A DNA stretch of 64,000 bases, taken from Iris pallida. Taxonomy: Eukaryota; Streptophyta; Magnoliopsida; Asparagales; Iridaceae. Positions 1 through 11,170 of this stretch are shown here, piece by piece (position 1 is the stretch's first letter; every line of letters starts with the position of its first letter). The DNA is taken from the NCBI GenBank assembly GCA_029216955.1, contig JANAVB010004000.1, positions 2,067,025 through 2,131,024 on the forward strand, written 5' to 3'. Below the pieces are notes generated by a model. It did not search any database. It had not been told where the DNA came from and was given only the letters and a program-made list of their open reading frames with translations. Made by a program: the position numbers and the translations under genes.

Positions 1-3000
1 ATGTACCGTCTTAATTGGGATACATGGAATACATTATGTACCTCACTTAGCGACGGCGGAAGAGCGAGACGATAGGACACATCACCTACTCGCTCTAGAA
101 TATCGAACGGCCCTATATACCTAGGACTAAGCTTTCCCCGTACGCCAAAACGAATGACGCCGCGGGTAGGCGAGATCCTAAGGAATACATGGTCGCCGAC
201 GGCAAATTCTAAGGGACGCCGATGAGCATCGGCCCAATGGCGCTGACGATCCTGAGCAACTCGGAGGTGATCTCTGACTTTTCTGACCACTTCAACCGTC
301 TGAGAAATCAGTTCTGGATCGAGCATCTGCCTCTCTCCGACATCGTCCCATGCTAACGGAGATCTGCACTTCCTGCCATACAGAGCCTCGAAGGGTGCCA
401 TCTGGATACTGGCCTGGAAACTATTGTTGTACGAGAATTCCACCAGGTGCAGGTGATCCTCCCACGAACCACCGAAGTCAAGGGTACATGACCGCAACAT
501 ATCCTCAAGAGTTTGTATAGTACGCTCTGACTGCCCATCTGTCTGCGGATGATACGCTGAGCTGAACTTGAGACGAGTCCCCAAACTTTGATGAAGACTG
601 CGCCAGAAGTGCGATGTGAATCTCGTATCCCTGTCTGATACTATGCTGACTGGCACTCCGTGAAGTCTGACAATCTGCCTGAGATACATCTCTGCTAGCT
701 GTGCCGTTGACTGTCCAACTCTAAATGGAAGAAAGTGTGCCACCTTGGTAAGCCTGTCTACAATGACCCAAACAGCATCTCTGCCTGCCGGAGACCTGGG
801 TAATCCAGTCACGAAATCCATGGTAATGTGCTCCCATTTCCATTCTGGGATCGGTAAAGGTTGAAGAAGTCCAGCTGGCCTCTGATGTTCAGCCTTGACT
901 TGTTGGCAAACCAAACATCGAGAGACATACCGGGCTATCTCCCTCTTCATACCGTTCCACCAAAAGTGCTGACGAATATCTCTGTACATCTTCGTGCCGC
1001 CTGGGTGAATGGAGTACTGCGAACTGTGAGCCTCTGCCATGACTTCCTGTCTGATATCTCCACTGGGTACACAAAGACGCGGGCCGTGTCGAAGTGTACC
1101 ATCTTTATGAATACATAACTCTGGCCTTCTTCCTGCCTCGCACTCTGCTCTGAGCCGCTGAATCTTGGAATCTGTTAACTGTGATGTCCGGATCCTCTCA
1201 ACTATGGTGGACTGAATCTGTAGGCTGGCCATCAAGGCCACATTGGAAGGAAGAATCACTTCAATTCCCATCTTCTGAAGATCTGACAATAGCTCTGGTT
1301 GCGCTGTTAGGAGGTAGACTCCGGCTCTCCTGCTCAATGCATCTGCTACCACGTTGGCCTTCCCTGGGTGATACTGCAAGTCCACATCATAGTCCACAAG
1401 TAGCTCGAGCCATCTTCTCTGCCGCATATTAAGATCCTTCTGGGTGAAAACATACTTCAGGCTCTTGTGATCAGTAAATATCTCCACTCTGTCTCCGTAC
1501 AAGTAGTGCCTCCACAACTTAAGTGCAAACACTACTGCTGCTAGCTCCAAGTCGTGGGTCGGGTAATTCTTCTCATGATCACGAAGTTGACGTGACGCAT
1601 AAGCAATTACCTTCCCATGCTGCATCAAAACACATCCCAATCCTCTGCCTGAAGCGTCATAATAAACTGTGAATCCTCCGGTCCCATCTGGAAGTGTGAG
1701 AATGGGAGCCGTTATCAAACCTCGCTTCAACTTCTCAAACGATTCCTGACATTCTGCTGTCCAAACGAACGGCACATCCTTGCGGGTCAACTGGGTCATC
1801 GGCGCTGAAATCCTTGCAAAATCTGAGACGAACCGCCGGTAGTAGCCGGCCAATCCAAGGAAGCTGCGAACCTCTGCCACTGAGCTGGGTACTGGCCATG
1901 CCTCGATAGCCACAATCTTCTGGGGATCAACTTCCACTCCTCCTCTAGTAATGATGTGACCCAAGTAAGAAATGCGATCGAGCCAGAACTCGCATTTACT
2001 GAACTTGGCGTACAATTGGTGTTCTCTGAGAATCTGGAGGACAACTCTGAGATGCTGCTCGTGCTCTGCTTCACACTTGCTGTAGACCAGGATGTCATCA
2101 AGGAACACTATCACAAACTGATCCAAGTAAGGCATGAAAATACGGTTCAGGAGGTCCATGAACACTGCCGGCGCATTGGTCGCTCCAAAGGGCATAACCA
2201 GAAACTCCCAATGCCCGTACCTAGATCTGAACGCCGTCTTCGGGATGTCCTGCTCTCTGACTCTGATCTGGTGGTATCCTGACCGCAAGTCTATCTTCGA
2301 GAAAACTGAAGCCCCCTTGAGTTGATCAAACAAGTCATCTATCCTTGGAAGAGGGTATCTGTTCTTAATTGTCACTGAGTTCAAGGTACGATAATCTACA
2401 CATAGCCTGGACGTACCATCCTTCTTTTTCACAAGAAGCATCGGGGCTCCCCAAGGCGATCCACTAGCACGAATGAATCCCTTGGTTCTAAGTTCTTCAA
2501 TCATCTTGTACAAAATCTCCAACTCTGAAGGTGCCATCCTGTAGACTCGCTCTGATACTGGTGCTGTCCTGGGGATCAAGTCGATGGTGAACTCGATCTC
2601 CCGCTCTGGCGGCATCCCTGGAAGTTCCTCTGGGAAGACATCTGGAAACTCTTCAACTATCCGGGGCAACTGCACTGCCGCTACTGCCATTCGCAATACT
2701 GGAGGAGATGGCTCTACTGTGCCTCTGGAAAATGAAAACTCTGGCTCTCCGGGAATACTAAAGACAACTCTGCCAACATGGCAGTCTATCCTAGCATAAT
2801 GGTTCCTCAACCAATCCATGCCTAGGACTACATCATAGTCTGCCATAGGGAACTCTATGAATCTAGCGGAGAACTCTCTACCGCTAACTACAATCCGACA
2901 CGAGGAAAATACTCGATCTACTCCCACAAGGCCATTACCAGTAAGTATATTGAGCCTCACTGATAATGACTCGGGCTCCAATCCTATCCGTGTCGCGAAT

Positions 3001-4484
3001 CGTGCAGACATGAACGAATGCGATGCACCAGAATCAAATAATACAGATGCTGGAAAGGAGTTGATGAGAATAGTACCTGCCACTACCTCACCTGGTGCAA
3101 CTTCTTCTTCCATGGTCATCATCATAGCCTGACCTCTAGCTGCGGGTCCCCTCTGCTGGAAACCCTTATGTCGGTTCTGTGCTGGAGCCTGGGTGAACTG
3201 CTGCTGGTTCTGTTGCTGAAAGGCCTGGGCCTGAGGCAACAATGGCCTAGGGTACTGCTGCTGCTGCTGGACTGGAACTGGGGCTGGTCCCCTCACTGAA
3301 GAACTAGAAAGGTTGGATGATGATGGACCTCCCCTATTCGGGCAGGTCCCTATCTGGTGGTCTGCTCCTCCACAAGCTAGGCACAATCCCTGTGCCCTAC
3401 GACACTCTGCCACTACATGGCCCGGCTTCCCGCAATGAGAACATCCCACCGCGGAAGACTGCTTCTGCTTCTGCTGCTGCGGGTACGTCGGGGTCGAATG
3501 CTGAACCGACGTCACTGAGGCCACCCGCCTCGGAGTTCCAATGGTTATACCCCTAGCTGCCGGGGCTGGAGCTGAAGATTGGTGCATCTGGTTGTGGGAC
3601 CGTTTCCTGCCTCCGGTCCTGTCCACAATTCTCCGGGAGGTATACTCATGCCTCCTTGCTGCCTTCAATACTGCATCGAACGTCTGGTGCTCGAACTGCT
3701 CCACAGCTAATAATATCTCTAAATGCAGCCCCTGCTGGAACCGCTGAGCCCTATCGAACTCGGTTGCCACCAAGGTGGGGGCGAACCTACTCAGCCTGGA
3801 AAACTCGGTCGCATAGCCATCGACCGTCCTGCCTCCTTGCTTCAAGTTGGTGAATCTGGTCTGCAGGTCGTACCGTGCCACCGCATCGAAGTACTTCGTC
3901 TGGAACCTCACTCTGAACGTCGCCCAAGTGACTGGTGCTGCTAACCCCATGGCCTGAGCTGCCCACCAATCGCGAGCCAAGTCTAACAACTGTAGGCGTA
4001 CCACCGCCACCTTCTCATTCTCAGGTGTCCTAGCTGCTTCTAGAACCACCTCGGTATCCTGAAGCCAAGCGTCCGCGGCAACCGCATCTTCACTGCCGTC
4101 AAAGAAGGGAGGGTTCAAGCGCTTGAAACTGTTGGCCGCCTGATTTCCTTGGGGACCTCCTCGGTTTAGTGCATCATGAACTTCCTGGTGCAAGGCGTCG
4201 CCTCGACGATCTTGGGATGCAAGCAGTTCCCTGATAAGCCCTACCAAAGGTCCCTCATCCTGTCTAGCTGGTTGAACGGGCGGAGCTTCCTGAACTAGAG
4301 GTTCTGAGCCTCCGGGAAGCATAACTCGGGAGGCTACTCCAGAGTGCTGAACTTGATCTTCCTGGCGCTGGGGTGCTTGTCGAGCTTCCTCTGGCTGGTT
4401 GGCAGGTCCGGGAGTAATGCCGCTGAAGAAGACGACATAGGGAACAATAAGGAAAGGACCAGGACAGATCAATGATACAAGCAT
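1..4484 (-). CDS. Gag-Pol polyprotein of element 1, open reading frame, 3' partial
   Basis: About 1494 codons are visible from the ATG at 4484, with no stop at the places I checked codon by codon and the frame still consistent at base 3. Order of domains: Gag capsid-like region; a double CCHC knuckle near residues 347-375; an aspartic protease DSGAS motif near 481; RT with the FLDD box near 793; RNase H near 937, with a TVYYDASG version of the first active-site motif; an HHCC integrase zinc domain near 1150; and the integrase catalytic D, D and E near 1221, 1283 and 1316. The frame leaves the window just at the post-integrase HVSQL-type motif, so the chromodomain-like end is not seen. At the RT site where element 2 has lost a base, this copy reads through normally. 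The start was chosen because the same ATG exists in element A. A longer N terminus would need the upstream ATG at 4555, which is in another frame here. Confidence 0.88.
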   Translation of the reverse strand, partial: MLVSLICPGPFLIVPYVVFFSGITPGPANQPEEARQAPQRQEDQVQHSGVASRVMLPGGSEPLVQEAPPVQPARQDEGPLVGLIRELLASQDRRGDALHQEVHDALNRGGPQGNQAANSFKRLNPPFFDGSEDAVAADAWLQDTEVVLEAARTPENEKVAVVRLQLLDLARDWWAAQAMGLAAPVTWATFRVRFQTKYFDAVARYDLQTRFTNLKQGGRTVDGYATEFSRLSRFAPTLVATEFDRAQRFQQGLHLEILLAVEQFEHQTFDAVLKAARRHEYTSRRIVDRTGGRKRSHNQMHQSSAPAPAARGITIGTPRRVASVTSVQHSTPTYPQQQKQKQSSAVGCSHCGKPGHVVAECRRAQGLCLACGGADHQIGTCPNRGGPSSSNLSSSSVRGPAPVPVQQQQQYPRPLLPQAQAFQQQNQQQFTQAPAQNRHKGFQQRGPAARGQAMMMTMEEEVAPGEVVAGTILINSFPASVLFDSGASHSFMSARFATRIGLEPESLSVRLNILTGNGLVGVDRVFSSCRIVVSGREFSARFIEFPMADYDVVLGMDWLRNHYARIDCHVGRVVFSIPGEPEFSFSRGTVEPSPPVLRMAVAAVQLPRIVEEFPDVFPEELPGMPPEREIEFTIDLIPRTAPVSERVYRMAPSELEILYKMIEELRTKGFIRASGSPWGAPMLLVKKKDGTSRLCVDYRTLNSVTIKNRYPLPRIDDLFDQLKGASVFSKIDLRSGYHQIRVREQDIPKTAFRSRYGHWEFLVMPFGATNAPAVFMDLLNRIFMPYLDQFVIVFLDDILVYSKCEAEHEQHLRVVLQILREHQLYAKFSKCEFWLDRISYLGHIITRGGVEVDPQKIVAIEAWPVPSSVAEVRSFLGLAGYYRRFVSDFARISAPMTQLTRKDVPFVWTAECQESFEKLKRGLITAPILTLPDGTGGFTVYYDASGRGLGCVLMQHGKVIAYASRQLRDHEKNYPTHDLELAAVVFALKLWRHYLYGDRVEIFTDHKSLKYVFTQKDLNMRQRRWLELLVDYDVDLQYHPGKANVVADALSRRAGVYLLTAQPELLSDLQKMGIEVILPSNVALMASLQIQSTIVERIRTSQLTDSKIQRLRAECEAGRRPELCIHKDGTLRHGPRLCVPSGDIRQEVMAEAHSSQYSIHPGGTKMYRDIRQHFWWNGMKREIARYVSRCLVCQQVKAEHQRPAGLLQPLPIPEWKWEHITMDFVTGLPRSPAGRDAVWVIVDRLTKVAHFLPFRVGQSTAQLAEMYLRQIVRLHGVPVSIVSDRDTRFTSHFWRSLHQSLGTRLKFSSAYHPQTDGQSERTIQTLEDMLRSCTLDFGGSWEDHLHLVEFSYNNSFQASIQMAPFEALYGRKCRSPLAWDDVGERQMLDPELISQTVEVVRKVRDHLRVAQDRQRHWADAHRRPLEFAVGDHVFLRISPTRGVIRFGVRGKLSPRYIGPFDILERVGDVSYRLALPPSLSEVHNVFHVSQLRRY

Positions 4485-4555
4485 GTGATCAGGTCAAGAA
4501 TCTCAGGGATTTGAAGATACGAGCAGAGATCAAGGGCGAATATTGATTGAGACAT
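4469..4555 (-). other. Small upstream ORF overlapping the gag start of element 1
   Basis: A 28-codon frame begins with MSQS at 4555 and ends with TGA at 4471-4469, overlapping the gag ATG (4484) in another frame. Element A has the same arrangement with a similar peptide. In element 2 a one-base insertion fuses this small frame to gag. Whether it is translated, acts as an upstream ORF that tunes gag initiation, or is a relic of a longer Gag N terminus cannot be told from sequence alone. Confidence 0.5.
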
Positions 4556-4590
4556 CTATTCGGTAAACCCTCACATTTCTTGATTGACAA

Positions 4591-4608
4591 GACCTGCATG
4601 GGCCACCA
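4591..4608 (-). other. Primer-binding site of element 1, tRNA-Ile type
   Basis: Read on the minus strand the site is TGGTGGCCCATGCAGGTC, nine bases downstream of the LTR end. Its complement ends in CCA and matches, from memory, the 3' end of plant tRNA-Ile(AAU): acceptor strand ATGGGCC plus A and CCA, preceded by a CCTGC T-stem strand. It is not the initiator-Met site commonly found in plant gypsy elements. Confidence 0.75.
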
Positions 4609-4619
4609 CTGATTCCATG

Positions 4620-5660
4620 CAAAAATGCAACATGCAAATAATAATATTTAATGGCCAAAGGCCATGCGGCTCTGCATCAAGCAATTATTAATGCTGTAAA
4701 TATCCATGCGGCTCACCCTCACATTTGCTTGCATGAAAATACAATCAAATAAATAAATAATTAATTAAATAATGGCCATGCGGTTTGCTTGCAGGAAAAT
4801 GCAAACAAGCAACTAATATTAAATAATTTCCTTATGCGGCTCCACTTTGATGCATGCATTAACGGCAAATAAAAGGCCAAGCCTTATGCGGCTCAACTTT
4901 TTACTTGGCCATGCGGCCAACTTTATTGCAATCGCATGCAAGCACGCAAGCCTGCAAGCAAATCAAGAAAGGGGCCATGCAAATATGCTTTAAGCTGATG
5001 CATAAATTAAACCATGCAACCTATGCTTTAAGCCCAAGCATTAATTAATGCCATGCAACGTAAGCTTTAAGCTAAAGCATTAATTAATGCCATGCAACAT
5101 ATGCTTTAAGCTATTAACAGTTCATGCGGCCAAGGCTTGTACTAAGGCCATATGCGGCTCATTAGGTGTTGGCATATGCCAATGCATATATTAAAGCTAA
5201 TAAAGTAATGCCAGCAACTATTGTTTCCATACATGCGGCCAACAACTTTGTAGGACCATGCTAATGCATTAAATGCAATTAATATGGGACCATGCGGCTC
5301 ACTAGAAAAAATGCATTAAATATAACATGCAGGCTTACATGCGGCTGGTGCTAAAAAATTGAGCATGCAGGCTTGCATACATCAATATAATGCATTACAT
5401 AAAGCAGGCTGCTGATTTTGGTATTGCTCCTTATGCAGCTCACTAAGTGGTTCCATGCGGCCAGCAATGCAGTTAAATAAATAATAATAATAAAAAAGCC
5501 ATGCAATTAATTCTCATGCGACAAGGGCAAAAGGCCATGCAGCCCAGGCAAGTTGCATGCAAATGCATGCAAGCTTGCAAGCAACTAAATAAAAGGGCCA
5601 TGCAATAAATAATGCTCATGCGGCCAGAAGCTAAAATGCTAATGCGGCTCAGAGAACTGT
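4620..5660 (-). repeat. Array of GCCGCATG / RY-type motifs in LTR 1
   Basis: The stretch is filled with degenerate copies of GCCGCATGG (seen on the plus strand as CCATGCGGC) mixed with TGCATGCA and CATGCA motifs and short AT-rich spacers. It is not a regular tandem repeat, because spacing varies. The same type of array occupies the equivalent place in both LTRs of element A. Confidence 0.8.
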
Positions 5661-5975
5661 TCTTCTTCTCCACTTTCCGAGAAGAAGAACACCATGAAGC
5701 CATGCTTCCAAGCTCCATAAATTCGTCATCCAGAGTCCAAATCCGAACTTCCATGGGTCAAAATGGGGTAGAATAAAATTTTCTACAACATGGAACCATC
5801 AGTTGACAAAAATATATAAGTTTGACAGATCAAAACCCATGAAAATCCAAAAATACCACAAAGCTAGATCTACAACAATCCACTCGGTAAAATCGAAAAC
5901 TCCAAGTTCTAAAGATGCTTAAAATGTAACAAGGAAGAGAATGGAACAAACGAAATTGAAAATAGTCCAACATTC

Positions 5976-5992
5976 GGCAAGATGTACTTGCC
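5976..5992 (-). other. Conserved R-region hairpin of LTR 1
   Basis: On the minus strand the sequence is GGCAAGTACATCTTGCC, a six-base stem around a five-base loop, about 75 bases downstream of the TATA box. Related hairpins occupy the same place in the LTRs of elements A and 2. Confidence 0.6.
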
Positions 5993-6066
5993 TCTCTCCA
6001 ATGGCTAGGGTTTTGGTGGAAAAGAAATGAATGAGGGTGAATGAGGGGGGAGAGAGAAAAAATGGC

Positions 6067-6074
6067 TTATATAA
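6067..6074 (-). promoter_or_regulatory. TATA box of LTR 1
   Basis: TTATATAA is followed downstream, in minus-strand sense, by a CT-rich tract and the conserved hairpin. It is placed as expected for the U3 promoter that would start the element's transcript. Confidence 0.6.
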
Positions 6075-6499
6075 CAAGCTCAAGTGATCTCCACCATTCA
6101 TTCCTCTCCACTCAATCTAAACCATACACCTCATCTCATAAAGAACCAAACTAAACTAAACCAAACCAAGTCAAAGTGGAACCGAACAAAATAAAACCAA
6201 ATCCAGTTAAACCAAGTCATAAAATCCTACACTTAGAAAATTTTTAAAATATCACGTAAATCGATAAATACGAAATACAGCTCAAATTAAAACACGTATC
6301 CGTATAAAATATCGATACAGTGAGACGGGTCTCACAATTAGTTAAGCATCTGCATGCATTTAGTTTAATGCATGGCCTTTAGTTGCATGCTTTTGCATGC
6401 ATAAAAGAATTATTAATATATTAATGGCATTGCTTGCCTGCTTATGCATGCCTTTGCATGCATGCTTGGCATAATGTTACGTAGTACATTATTGACCGC

Positions 6500-7250
6500 A
6501 TGAATGGAATCTTGGCCGCATGCATTCATTTGTTAATATATTAGCTTTTACATTAATTGTATTTGCTCAATGCATTTGTTAATGCATTACTAATTGCTTG
6601 GCCAACAGTTGCTGGCCGCATGAAGCTCGTAGCTAGTCGCATGGATTAAGTAGCAGTTGGCCGCATGGAAATCATTAATTGAGCCGCATATGGGAACAAT
6701 TTGTAGCCGCAGGAGGCCAAAAAAATTTCCTGGCCGCATGGAATTAATGTTGGCCGCATGGACCAACCCACTTGGCCGCATGGCCAAGTACATTATTGGC
6801 CGCATATGGCCAATGGCCTTTTATTCAACCTGCTTTTATATATTTGTCTTGGCCATTTAAAACAGTACTTAGCCGCATGTGGCCATTGCCAATTGCCCAG
6901 CCGCATATGGCCAAGTGAGCCGCATGGCTTATATATTGAGTATTTGCCTTATGGCCCCCACCTCATCCACTCTTGGCCACATGGCCTATTTATTATTCTT
7001 GGCCGCATGCAGCAAAAGTGTGCTAGCCGCATATTGTATGGTGACAACATTTATTGGCTGGCCGCATGGCATACTTGCATTAATTGCGGGTCCCACTATC
7101 TTTTGTCTTATTTATCTTTACAATTATATTATTATGATTAAATAATGTGTGATTCTAAATTGCTTTCCTAAGCACGAATTGTTAGAGTAATGATTGATAG
7201 TGACTTGCTGGCCGCATGAAAATTTTCCTGAGCCGTATGAGTCCTCCTCA
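6500..7250 (+). repeat. GCCGCATG array in the 5' LTR of element A
   Basis: Many copies of (G/T)GGCCGCATGG and GAGCCGCATGG are separated by 10-40 bases. They create unrelated small open frames on both strands that should not be taken for genes. The array matches 10430-11170 in the 3' LTR. Confidence 0.8.
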
Positions 7251-7314
7251 GTCCTTATTCCTTCTAATATTTAATTACTAAATGTATGCTTGTGCCATAT
7301 TAATTGTTCCCTGA

Positions 7315-7500
7315 CACGATGGTGACCCGTTATGGTACACTTTTGGCAATGACATGACTTGATAGTGGCCCAATGTTGTGCACTCCTGACAAATAAACTT
7401 GACATGATAACTTGAAATGATAATTCTTGATAGTGGCCCGCTGTGGCGCACTCTTGACAAGTAAACCTGACATGATATATCTCGACATGCTGTTGCGACG
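7315..7500 (+). repeat. Three diverged direct repeats in the LTR tail
   Basis: Three units each begin with a GATGGTGACCC- or GATAGTGGCCC-like motif, then a TGCACTCCTGACA-like motif, then CTTGACATGA-type filler. They recur in the 3' LTR of element A (11245-11430) and, in a two-unit form, in the LTR of element 2 (13580-13670). Confidence 0.7.
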
Positions 7501-8822
7501 GCTAACATGACATGACATGACTTGATAAAATAAATAACCTGGACACCGTGGACGATTGTGCTTGTACAAATGAACCCGTCTTGTCTTGCATCATGTCTAG
7601 GACAGGGACCCCTAAGTACCACGGTCGGGGGTACCTACGGTAAATTGACTAAGGTTAATAACTAGAATAATCCAGTAGTCATGAAGAGATTTCCTCAGCT
7701 ACAGGCAATTCCGTTATCTGGGCGTCCTACTTGGGATCTGTAGCCTGCCGACGAGTAGGGCACATTTCCAGCACACTGTCATGTGTTGCACCCTTATTGT
7801 ACTAATATTCGACCTGGATAACCTGGATGGTCTGCAGGGCTTGTGGCTGTAGAATAATCTTACTGCATCTTGCTAGTAACTAGGCCTGTGATAGCCCTAG
7901 TTAGTTAAAGTATCAAGCCGTCCTTATTACTTGCCCGTGAAATGTTGGATGGAGTTCAATCAGTCGAATCTTGTCTTGATCCTGTACAAGATTGTTACTT
8001 GACCTGATTTCTTATATTTATCTTGACGATAAATGATGGGAGAAGCCAAGTTCTGTTCAGACGAAGGATTACAACCCCGGTCCTTGTTTGGTTTACGGGT
8101 TGTAACCTGGTTATCTGAATAGTCCCATGGTTATCTCATCGTATATCAACTGTCATATTTTTCCTTAATTACTGTCTTTTATTATGTAATTATATTCTTG
8201 TGCTAATTGCTGGTTTTAGTTCCTAAGTGAAGCCTCCTTTGTGGCACTTGCTCTTTCTGGGGTCTGACCCAGCTGGTTTTGTATGGCCAGATTTCGGAGC
8301 AGCTCCAGAGGATCTATCGACTTTCCAGCCAGATGGTGACCACTAGACGAAATCCTGGCAACGAGTGGGTTTATTTTGGCTCTCCCACTCTATTGTAAAA
8401 ATATTCTTTTGAGGCGTTTAGCCGACGAGCACATGTTTAGCTCGATTGCACTTTACTTACTGTCTGCCTACGGGCTGTAACATGATTGACAAATCCTAGG
8501 GTTGATCATGTATGACCGAAACTCTTGCTAGTCTTGATATTTTGTAACGACTAGCTTCATGATCAACTGAATATGTAATGTTTGGGACGCCTTACTATTG
8601 TGTATTTGGTGATCTTACATCTTGTAACATTTATTTGCTTGCTTGTGATTGAGACACTAGGCTTGTTCTTGACCATAAGAGACTGATAGATTGTAGTTAA
8701 ACCATCATATATCTAGACAACCGTGACCGTATAGTGAGGTGGATTCCATTTCATTGTACGTAGCTGGCTATGTACGCCCCCGCTCTCCAGTGTTCTGGTT
8801 CTGGGGCGTAACATGGTTTAAG

Positions 8823-8840
8823 TGGTGGCCCATGGAGGTC
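8823..8840 (+). other. Primer-binding site of element A, one mismatch to the tRNA-Ile type
   Basis: TGGTGGCCCATGGAGGTC lies nine bases after the LTR end and differs from the sites of elements 1 and 2 by C to G at one base. Position and spacing define it. Confidence 0.75.
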
Positions 8841-8946
8841 TTGTAAATCAAGATATGTGAGGGTTTACCGAATAGATGTCTCAATCAGCACTCGCCCTTG
8901 ATCTCTGCCCGAATCTTCTAATCTCTGAGATTCTCGACCTGATCAC

Positions 8947-9215
8947 ATGCTTGTATCGTTGATCTGTCTTGGTCCTTCCTTATTGTTCCCTATGTCGTCT
9001 TCTTCAGCGGCATTGTTCCTGGACCTGCCGATCAGCAAGGCGGAGCACCTCCCGTGGACCAACAACAACCAGAAGATCATGCCCAGCACTCAGGAGCAGC
9101 CTCCCGGGTCATGCCTCCCGGAGATCCAGAACCCCCGGTACAGCCAGCCCAGCCCGCAGGGCGGGATGATGGAGCCTTGGTGGGACTTACTCAGGAGCAG
9201 CCTCCCGGGTCATGC
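8947..9215 (+). pseudogene. Gag N-terminal fragment of element A
   Basis: The fragment corresponds to the first ~90 codons of Gag in elements 1 and 2. It begins with the MLVSLIC start at 8947, after which one lost T near 8977 shifts the frame. Later residues recognisable as Gag (HSGAASRVMPPG and GALVGLTQEQ) are in a different frame, readable from 9054. The homology stops abruptly: a segment beginning ACTCAGGAGCAGC is present twice, at about 9089 and 9190, and the second copy runs straight into LTR sequence. The rest of gag and all of pol are gone, so the element cannot supply its own proteins. Confidence 0.82.
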
Positions 9216-9814
9216 CTGTGGTTCGTATTACGTATCTCGGTATATGTGTACGTATTTTGACTCGTATTGTATGTCTCCCTGCTTGATTTGTAATGGGTAT
9301 TTCTTTCTTGGTCTATCTTGGTTCGGTTCGGCTTGTTGGCTTGGTTCGGTTTTGTTGGAGAACCAACCCACCTACCTACCACCACCATCACCATTTATTA
9401 ACCCCCACTCTTTTCTCTCTCCTCATTTATTCTTCTTCTTCCCCACCATTACTTCTCCACCAACCTGAGAGAGTGGAGAGCTTAGGCAAGTGCACCTTGC
9501 TTCATGGAGGAAGTTCATTTTTTATTGTTCCATTGTCTTCCTCATGTGTTTCTAACCCACTTTAGTACTTAGCATTTTTCATTTCCATGGTTAAATTCTT
9601 GTAAATCTAGCTTTGTGGCATTTTCGATTTTCAGGAGTTTTGATCTAACAAACTTGCATATTTTGCTAGTTGATGGTTCCATGTTGTAGAGAATTCTATT
9701 TTGTCCAAATTTGACCTACGGGAGTTGGATTTGGGTTCCTAATGTTGTTTGGAGGAGCATGGAGGCCATGGTATTTTCCATGGACATGTTCTCTGTAGGA
9801 GCCATTAATTCACT

Positions 9815-11170
9815 TCTGGCCGCATGAACATTTTTAGCTTCTGGCCGCATGAGCATTATTTATTGCATGGCCCTTTTACTTTAGTTGCTTGCAAGCTTGC
9901 ATGCATTTGCATGCAACTTGCCTGAGCCGCATAGGCCATTAGCTTTAGTCTGAGCCGCATGGCCATTAAATTAAAGTTGGCCGCATGACCCTTTATTAAT
10001 TGCATGGCCATTAGCTTTTGCATTAATTGCGTGGCCCTTTTTGCTTGCATACAGTAGCTCGGCCGCATAAGGAAACAATCCTGGCCGCATGGCTTTTCAA
10101 TCATTTAGGAATACATTAACAATAAATGCATTAGCATATGCATTCTTGCTTGGAAACCAAAGTGAGCCGCATGGGAATTCTTAAGTGGCCGCATGGCCAT
10201 TTTAACTTGCAGCCATATATGCATTTGTTAATGCATTAGATTTACATGCATTAAATATGCATGGCCATTAGTTAAGCATCTGCATGCATTTAGTTTAATG
10301 CATGGCCTTTAGTTGCATGCTTTTGCATGCATAAAAGAATTATTAATATATTAATGGCATTGCTTGCCTGCTTATGCATGCCTTTGCATACATGCTTGGC
10401 ATAATATTACGTAGTACATTATTGGCCGCATGAATGGAAGCTTGGCCGCATGCATTCATTTGTTAATATATTAGCTTTTGCATTAATTGTATTTACTCCA
10501 TGCATTTGTTAATGCATTACTAATTGCTTGGCCAACAGTTGTTGGCCGCATAAAGCTCGTAGCTAGCCGCATGGATTAAGTAGCAGTTGGTCGCATGGGA
10601 ATCATTAATTGAGCCGCATATGGAAACAATTTGTAGCCGCAGGAGGCCAAGAAAATTTCCTGGCCGCATGGAATTAATGTTGGCCGCATGGACCAACCCA
10701 CTTGGCCGCATGGCCAAGTACTTTATTGGCCGCATATGGCCAATGACCTTTTATTCAACCTGCTTTTATATATTTGTCTTGGCCATTTAAAACAGTACTT
10801 AGCCGCATGTGGCCATTGCCAATTGCCCAGCCGCATATGGCCAAGTGAGCCGCATGGCTTATATATTGAATATTTGCCTTATGGCCCCCACCTCATCCAC
10901 TCTTGGCCACATGGCCTATTTATTATTCTTGGCCGCATGCAGCAAAAGTGTGCTAGCCGTATATTGTATGGTGACAACATTTATTGGCTGGCCGCATGGC
11001 ATACTTGCATTAATTGCGGGTCCCACTATCTTTTGTCTTATTTGTCTTTACAATTAAATTATTATGATTAAATAATGTGTGATTCTAAATTGCTTCCCTA
11101 AGCACGAATTGTTAGAGTAATGATTGATAGTGACTTGCTGGCCGCATGAAAATTTTCCTGAGCCGCATGA
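9815..11170 (+). repeat. GCCGCATG array in the 3' LTR of element A
   Basis: This is the longer, complete version of the array in the 5' LTR, with many GGCCGCATGG or GAGCCGCATGG motifs plus repeated CATGCA and TGCATGCA. The part from 10267 onward is nearly identical to 6337-7250. Confidence 0.8.

Larger units (their letters stand above)
1..6336 (-). mobile_element. Element 1: Ty3/gypsy (Tekay/Del-type) retrotransposon, 3' end outside window
   Basis: Read on the minus strand, the element runs from a 5' LTR (6336 down to 4618) through a 9-base spacer, a primer-binding site, a leader and one long gag-pol frame that leaves the window at base 1. The right edge is defined by the empty site: the other LTR of element A, near 10267, has the same sequence without the insertion. 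The adjoining attag at 6337-6341 is therefore one side of the 5-base target duplication. The other side, the chromodomain-like C terminus and the 3' LTR lie to the left of the window. The lineage call rests on the integrase and RT similarity to element 2, whose full C terminus is visible. Confidence 0.9.
4618..6336 (-). repeat. 5' LTR of element 1 (1719 bp)
   Basis: On the minus strand it starts TGTGAGACCC at 6336 and ends in TTTTTGCA at 4618, giving the expected TG...CA ends. It carries a TATA box, the conserved hairpin shared with the other LTRs, and then a long array of GCCGCATG-like motifs. It lacks the ~1.4 kb tail present in the LTRs of elements A and 2, although the coding regions of elements 1 and 2 are nearly the same. 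Its partner LTR is outside the window, so LTR divergence cannot be judged. Confidence 0.85.
6337..8813 (+). repeat. 5' LTR of element A, left part missing
   Basis: This stretch matches 10267-12366 at high identity and then continues through the rest of the LTR to the end GGGGCGTAACA at 8813. Its first ~1 kb was separated by the insertion of element 1 and lies outside the window. It contains a GCCGCATG array (about 6500-7250), a block of diverged ~45-75 bp repeats, and a ~1.4 kb tail shared with the LTR of element 2. The motif AGGCGTTTAGCCGACGAGCA near 8413 marks the place where element 2 entered the other LTR. Confidence 0.88.

Noticed and set aside
6758..7141. 127-codon frame rich in WPHG in LTR A (and again at 10688)
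   Set aside because: It is made by the GCCGCATGG array; the neighbouring frames are equally open and the composition simply follows the repeat.
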